Assembly: GCA_035506255.1 (NCBI GenBank)
Contig: DATJPS010000083.1
Span: 1 to 5,366 of the forward strand
From: CAIYXV01 sp035506255
GTDB lineage: Bacteria; Margulisbacteria; WOR-1; XYC2-FULL-46-14; WPAF01
Length of the DNA stretch: 5,366 nucleotides
Direction: 5' to 3'
How positions within the stretch are numbered: the first letter of the stretch is position 1; the number at the start of each line of letters is the position of its first letter. Below, piece after piece: positions 1 through 5,366 of this stretch. A program made the position numbers and the translations under genes. The notes below the pieces were generated by a model. It was given only the letters and a program-made list of their open reading frames with translations. It was not told where the DNA came from and made no database searches.

Positions 1-147
1 CGCGTGATCTCCGGACCGTTCCGGGGCTATACCGGGATCGTGGACGAGATCAACGCAGAGAAAGGGAAACTGAAAGTGCTGATCAGCATTTTTGGAAGAG
101 ATACGCCGGTCGAAGTTAATTTTGAACATGCGGAGAAGATAGTCTAA
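1..147 (+). CDS. nusG: Transcription termination/antitermination protein NusG, C-terminal part (5' end outside window)
   Basis: Open from the first base in frame 1 to TAA at 145-147, giving the last 48 residues. The segment starts RVISGPFRGYTGIVDEIN and contains LKVLISIFGRDTPVEV, which matches the KOW domain that ends bacterial NusG (E. coli has a GPF...G.V.E...LKV.VSIFGR.TPVE pattern). In the family, this C-terminal domain contacts Rho or ribosomal protein S10, while the missing N-terminal NGN domain binds the RNA polymerase clamp. The position directly before rplK is the classic nusG-rplK arrangement. The stop overlaps the rplK start by one base (TAATG), so rplK translation is probably coupled to nusG. 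Only the N-terminal part is missing, because the window begins inside the gene; nothing suggests truncation in the genome. Confidence 0.95.
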   Translation, partial: RVISGPFRGYTGIVDEINAEKGKLKVLISIFGRDTPVEVNFEHAEKIV

Positions 148-584
148 TGGCAACAGCAAAACCGAAAAAAGAGATCCTGACAAAAGTAAAACTGCAGATC
201 CCGGCAGGGAAAGCGAACCCGGCGCCGCCCATCGGCCCGGCGCTCGGCCAGCACGGGGTCAACATCATGGAGTTCTGCAAGGCGTACAACGCGCAGACCG
301 CGGACAAAGGCGACACCGTCATCCCGGTCGAGATCTCCATCTTCAAGGACCGGACTTTCACTTTCATTCTAAAGACGCCGCCTGCGGCCACGCTGATCAA
401 GAAAGCGGCCGGGCTGGAAAAAGGTTCCGGCAACCCGAGCAAAGACAAGGTCGGGAAGCTGACCCGTGCCCAGGTCGAAGAGATCGCCAAGATCAAATTG
501 CCCGACCTTAACGCCAATGACGTCAAAGGCGCGGCGAATATCATCGCCGGAACGGCGAGATCGATGGGAGTCACAGTTGAGTAA
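147..584 (+). CDS. rplK: 50S ribosomal protein L11
   Basis: 145 residues, close to the usual L11 length (E. coli about 142). L11 binds the 23S rRNA GTPase-associated region at the base of the L12 stalk and takes part in factor-dependent GTP hydrolysis and the stringent response. The N-terminal domain carries the hallmark NPAPPIGPALGQHGVNIMEF (residues 24-43). Pro27 and Pro31 align with E. coli Pro22 and Pro26, the residues linked to thiostrepton action. The rRNA-binding C-terminal domain follows from about residue 78 and includes LTRAQVEEIAKIKLPDLNA and the final AANIIAGTARSMGV. The N-terminus is about 5 residues longer than in E. coli and lysine-rich. ATG at 147 was chosen because it directly overlaps the nusG stop and leaves a complete L11; a modest GGAG lies at 132-135, 11 bases upstream. 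The 3' end overlaps rplA by 8 bases. Confidence 0.97.
   Translation: MATAKPKKEILTKVKLQIPAGKANPAPPIGPALGQHGVNIMEFCKAYNAQTADKGDTVIPVEISIFKDRTFTFILKTPPAATLIKKAAGLEKGSGNPSKDKVGKLTRAQVEEIAKIKLPDLNANDVKGAANIIAGTARSMGVTVE
566..570 (+). promoter_or_regulatory. Shine-Dalgarno of rplA (decides the TTG start)
   Basis: GGGAG lies six bases before the TTG at 577, inside the 3' end of rplK. It supports TTG 577 over the in-frame ATG at 466, whose product would begin with sequence unlike L1. Confidence 0.75.
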
Positions 585-1263
585 AAAATACGACGAAAAG
601 GCCAAATTGCTGGCCGACAAGAAGACGCTCGCCCCCGAAGAAGCGGTAAAGATGTTGAAGGCCACCACCTGGGCAAAGTTCGTGGAATCGGCTGACCTGG
701 CGATCAAGCTCAGCCTCGATACGACCAAAAGCGTTTCGATCCGCGGCGTGGTCTCCCTGCCTCACGGCAGCGGCAAGGTCAACCGGGTGGCGGTTATCGC
801 CAGCGACGACAAAGTCGCGGAAGCGAAGGGCGCGGGAGCGGTAGTGGCCGGCTCCGACGACCTGATCGAAAAGATTTCAAAGGGTTTTCTCGATTTTGAC
901 GTGTTGATCGCGACCCCGGACATGATGGGGAAGGTCGGCAAGCTTGGCAAGACGCTCGGCACAAAGGGCCTGATGCCCAACCCAAAATCGGGAACGGTTA
1001 CCCCGGAAGTCGCGAAAGCGGTGAACGAGTTCAAGTCCGGCAAGGTCGAGTTCCGCATGGACAAGGGCGGCGTGGTGCATATGCTTTTTGGCAAGGTGAA
1101 CCTGGACGAAAAGCAACTGCTCGATAATCTCAACACGGCGGTCGGCGCGATCCTCAAGACCAAGCCCTCCGGGACGAAAGGGAATTATTTCAAGTCGATG
1201 ACCATCTCCACCACGATGGGACCGGGCATACCGGTAGATACAAGGAGCTATCTGGCACAATAA
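577..1263 (+). CDS. rplA: 50S ribosomal protein L1 (TTG start)
   Basis: 228 residues from a TTG start, the usual L1 length (about 230). L1 forms the mobile L1 stalk that interacts with E-site tRNA; in many bacteria it also represses its own operon by binding mRNA. Motifs seen: LPHGSGKVNRVAV (61-73), FDVLIATPDMMGKVGKLGK (107-125), GLMPNPKSGTVTPEVAKAV (131-149) and STTMGPGIPVD (211-221). Domain I is formed by both ends of the chain, domain II by roughly residues 70-158. The frame is open further upstream (ATG at 466), but that extension reads through rplK and does not resemble L1. TTG at 577 gives the typical MSKKYDEKAK start and has GGGAG six bases upstream. Odd point: the loop before RG reads DTTKSVSIRG, where most bacterial L1 have a DxRKxDQxxRG pattern; the DQ is absent and the loop is one residue shorter. 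Confidence 0.95.
   Translation: MSKKYDEKAKLLADKKTLAPEEAVKMLKATTWAKFVESADLAIKLSLDTTKSVSIRGVVSLPHGSGKVNRVAVIASDDKVAEAKGAGAVVAGSDDLIEKISKGFLDFDVLIATPDMMGKVGKLGKTLGTKGLMPNPKSGTVTPEVAKAVNEFKSGKVEFRMDKGGVVHMLFGKVNLDEKQLLDNLNTAVGAILKTKPSGTKGNYFKSMTISTTMGPGIPVDTRSYLAQ
1242..1247 (+). promoter_or_regulatory. Possible distant Shine-Dalgarno of rplJ
   Basis: AAGGAG within the last codons of rplA, 15 bases before ATG 1263. This is longer than the usual 5-10 base spacing, so its contribution is uncertain; reinitiation at the TAATG overlap may matter more. Confidence 0.4.
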
Positions 1264-1796
1264 TGAGCGATACAGCAAAAGCGGTAAAAGCGGAAAAGAT
1301 ATCTAAGATCAAGGAAAAGCTCGATTCGGCGAAAGTCTGGATCCTGACAGATTATCGCGGTATGTCGGTGAAAGAGATCACCGAACTCAGAAGAAAGCTG
1401 CGCGCCTGCAACGCGGAGTACCGGGTATTGAAGAACACCTTCACCGCCCGCGCGCTCCCCGAATCGCAGAGCTCGCTGAAGCCGGTGCTGCAGGGCCCGA
1501 TGGCGGTAGTGTTCGGCTATGACGATGTGGTCGCCCCGGCCAAAGCGCTTTCCACTTTCATAAAAGAGGCGGAGAAGCCGAAGATCATCGGCGGCGTGGT
1601 CGAAGGACAATATTTCGAGGAAAAAGGGATAAACGCCCTGGCCAAGCTGAAGAGCCGGGAAGAGCTGCTGGCCGACATGATCGGAAAGCTCAAATCGCCG
1701 ATGTATGGGCTGGTCGGAGCATTGCACGGCAACCTCAGAAAACTGGTATATGTCATGAACGCGATAAAAGATAAAAAATCTCAAGGAGGTGAATGA
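1263..1796 (+). CDS. rplJ: 50S ribosomal protein L10
   Basis: 177 residues; L10 anchors L7/L12 dimers to the 50S stalk base next to L11. Seen: KAEKISKIKEKL (9-20), TDYRGMSVKEITELRRKLR (29-47) and the AEYRVLKNTFTARAL segment, all canonical for the N-terminal rRNA-binding domain, then GPMAVVFGYDD and the middle IIGGVVEGQYF. The C-terminal helix HGNLRKLVYVMNAIKDKK is where L12 dimers bind; its length resembles Bacillus-type L10, which suggests two dimers (inference). ATG at 1263 shares its A with the rplA stop (TAATG); AAGGAG at 1242-1247 is 15 bases upstream, rather far, so coupling to rplA is likely. This is the only complete gene here that ends in TGA rather than TAA. Its last codons (Gln-Gly-Gly-Glu) are made by the Shine-Dalgarno sequence of rplL. 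There is no leader between rplA and rplJ, where E. coli has its L10 autoregulatory site. Confidence 0.96.
   Translation: MSDTAKAVKAEKISKIKEKLDSAKVWILTDYRGMSVKEITELRRKLRACNAEYRVLKNTFTARALPESQSSLKPVLQGPMAVVFGYDDVVAPAKALSTFIKEAEKPKIIGGVVEGQYFEEKGINALAKLKSREELLADMIGKLKSPMYGLVGALHGNLRKLVYVMNAIKDKKSQGGE
1783..1792 (+). promoter_or_regulatory. Very strong Shine-Dalgarno of rplL
   Basis: AAGGAGGTGA is a 10-base match to the complement of the usual bacterial 16S rRNA 3' end. The AGGAGGT core is 7 bases before ATG 1798. It lies within the last codons of rplJ (Gln-Gly-Gly-Glu) and follows an A-rich, probably unstructured stretch at 1764-1778. It is the strongest such site in the window and fits the need for several L12 copies per ribosome. 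Confidence 0.85.
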
Positions 1797-1797
1797 G

Positions 1798-2171
1798 ATG
1801 GCGAAAATAGACGATGTGGTGACCATGGTTGAAGGACTGACGGTGATCGAACTGTCGGACCTGGTGAAAAAGCTCGAAGAGAAGTTCGGCGTGACCGCAG
1901 CGATGCCGATGATGGCGGCGGGTGCGATCGGTGGAGGGGCGGCCGCGGCGGAAGAAGTGAAGGATGAGTTCGACGTGATCCTGGCGAGCGCGGGCGACAA
2001 GAAGATCCAGGTGTTGAAAGTGGTCCGCGAACTGACCGGGCTGGGCCTAAAAGAAGCGAAAGAACTGGTGGATTCAGCTCCCAAGCCGGTTAAATCTGGA
2101 GTGAAGAAGGCAGAGGCCGAGGATATGAAGAAAAAGCTCGAAGCTGAAGGAGCGAAGGTAGAGATCAAGTA

Positions 2172-2172
<1 letters not shown>
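1798..2172 (+). CDS. rplL: 50S ribosomal protein L7/L12
   Basis: 124 residues, typical for bacterial L7/L12, the multi-copy stalk protein that recruits and activates translational GTPases. The N-terminal dimerisation domain is about residues 1-33 (MAKIDDVVTMVEGLTVIELS onward). A Met/Ala/Gly-rich hinge covers about 34-53 (AAMPMMAAGAIGGGAAAAEE). The C-terminal factor-binding domain runs from about 55 to 124, with KKIQVLKVVRELTGLGLKEA (68-87), the AKELVDSAPKPVK segment (87-99) and the final EAEGAKVEIK. An in-frame GTG at 1789 would add only Met-Asn-Glu and lies inside the Shine-Dalgarno sequence. ATG at 1798 gives the family's usual N-terminus and sits 7 bases after AGGAGGT, so it was chosen. 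It starts one base after the rplJ stop. The 3' TAA shares its last A with the rpoB start. Confidence 0.97.
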
Positions 2173-5346
<3,174 letters not shown>

Positions 5347-5354
<8 letters not shown>

Positions 5355-5366
5355 GTTTAAGATAGA
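5347..5366 (+). CDS. rpoC: Probable start of RNA polymerase subunit beta' (RpoC), cut by the window end
   Basis: TTG at 5347 opens a frame reading Met-Thr-Lys-Phe-Lys-Ile to the window edge. It overlaps the rpoB stop by 8 bases, exactly as rplA overlaps rplK. AAGGAG at 5334-5339 is 7 bases upstream. In this frame the nearest upstream stop is TGA at 5311-5313 and TTG is the only start codon after it. Position right after rpoB is where rpoC lies in most bacteria, and a short basic N-terminus before the IxIxLASPxxIR region would be normal. Six residues cannot prove identity, so the name rests mainly on context. Whether beta' is a single chain or split (as in cyanobacteria) cannot be seen. Confidence 0.75.

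Noticed and set aside
466..576. Upstream ATG at 466 as the rplA start, adding 37 residues.
   Set aside because: The extension is rplK read in another frame, does not resemble L1, and TTG 577 has a good Shine-Dalgarno sequence and a normal L1 N-terminus.
896..926. TTGACG with CATGAT 19 bases downstream in rplA, resembling a weak promoter.
   Set aside because: Spacing is too long, the -10 matches only four of six bases, and the bases encode the conserved FDVLIATPDMMG motif of L1.
1770..1782. Short inverted repeat AGAT/ATCT around an A run near the end of rplJ, considered as a terminator or attenuator.
   Set aside because: Four base pairs of low G+C with no following U tract cannot form a stable terminator.
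1789..1797. GTG at 1789 as the rplL start.
   Set aside because: It is part of the Shine-Dalgarno sequence itself and would add Met-Asn-Glu before the usual MAKIDDV start.
1782..1800. A prfB-like +1 frameshift at the rplJ TGA: a strong Shine-Dalgarno lies just before GAA TGA, and a +1 shift would join L10 to L12 in frame.
   Set aside because: GAA is a poor slip codon here (re-pairing would be on AAT), the sequence is fully explained as the rplL ribosome binding site, and I know of no natural L10-L12 fusion made this way. Peptides spanning the junction would overturn this.

Overview
The window is one continuous stretch of a bacterial core operon, all on the + strand: the 3' end of nusG, then rplK (L11), rplA (L1), rplJ (L10), rplL (L7/L12), the whole of rpoB (RNA polymerase beta subunit), and the first bases of what is almost certainly rpoC (beta'). 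Every protein was named from family motifs read by eye. No frame is broken and nothing suggests mobile DNA. There is no stretch without a gene; the largest gap between neighbouring genes is a single base.

Layout: nusG C-terminal KOW domain (1-147); rplK (147-584); rplA from a TTG start (577-1263); rplJ (1263-1796); rplL (1798-2172); rpoB (2172-5354); rpoC start at a TTG (5347 onward). The junctions are very compact. Three are TAATG overlaps in which the last stop base is the first start base (nusG/rplK, rplA/rplJ, rplL/rpoB). Two are 8-base overlaps onto a TTG start (rplK/rplA, rpoB/rpoC). One has a 1-base gap preceded by a near-perfect Shine-Dalgarno sequence (rplJ/rplL). So the spaces that in Escherichia coli hold the L10-binding leader (before rplJ) and the attenuator and RNase III processing site (between rplL and rpoB) do not exist here. 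Translational coupling, plus differences in Shine-Dalgarno strength, is the most likely way that relative expression is set.

The genes work together as follows. NusG is the elongation factor that joins RNA polymerase to the leading ribosome. L11, L1, L10 and L12 build the L1 stalk, the GTPase-associated centre and the L12 stalk of the 50S subunit. RpoB and RpoC form the polymerase catalytic core. The operon therefore couples supply of ribosomal stalk proteins with supply of polymerase.

Organism: a bacterium with fairly high G+C and frequent TTG starts. RpoB is short (1060 residues) and lacks the large lineage-specific insertions of proteobacterial beta. By eye its N-terminal part recalls cyanobacterial and Thermus-type proteins (for example the GKLELHFTG segment). 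Yet rpoB directly follows rplL, unlike the usual cyanobacterial order as I recall it. A non-cyanobacterial relative, such as a candidate phylum near Cyanobacteria, would fit, but this is a low-confidence guess. I found no undescribed system; the points worth a second look concern junction architecture, compactness of the subunits and one unusual loop in L1.
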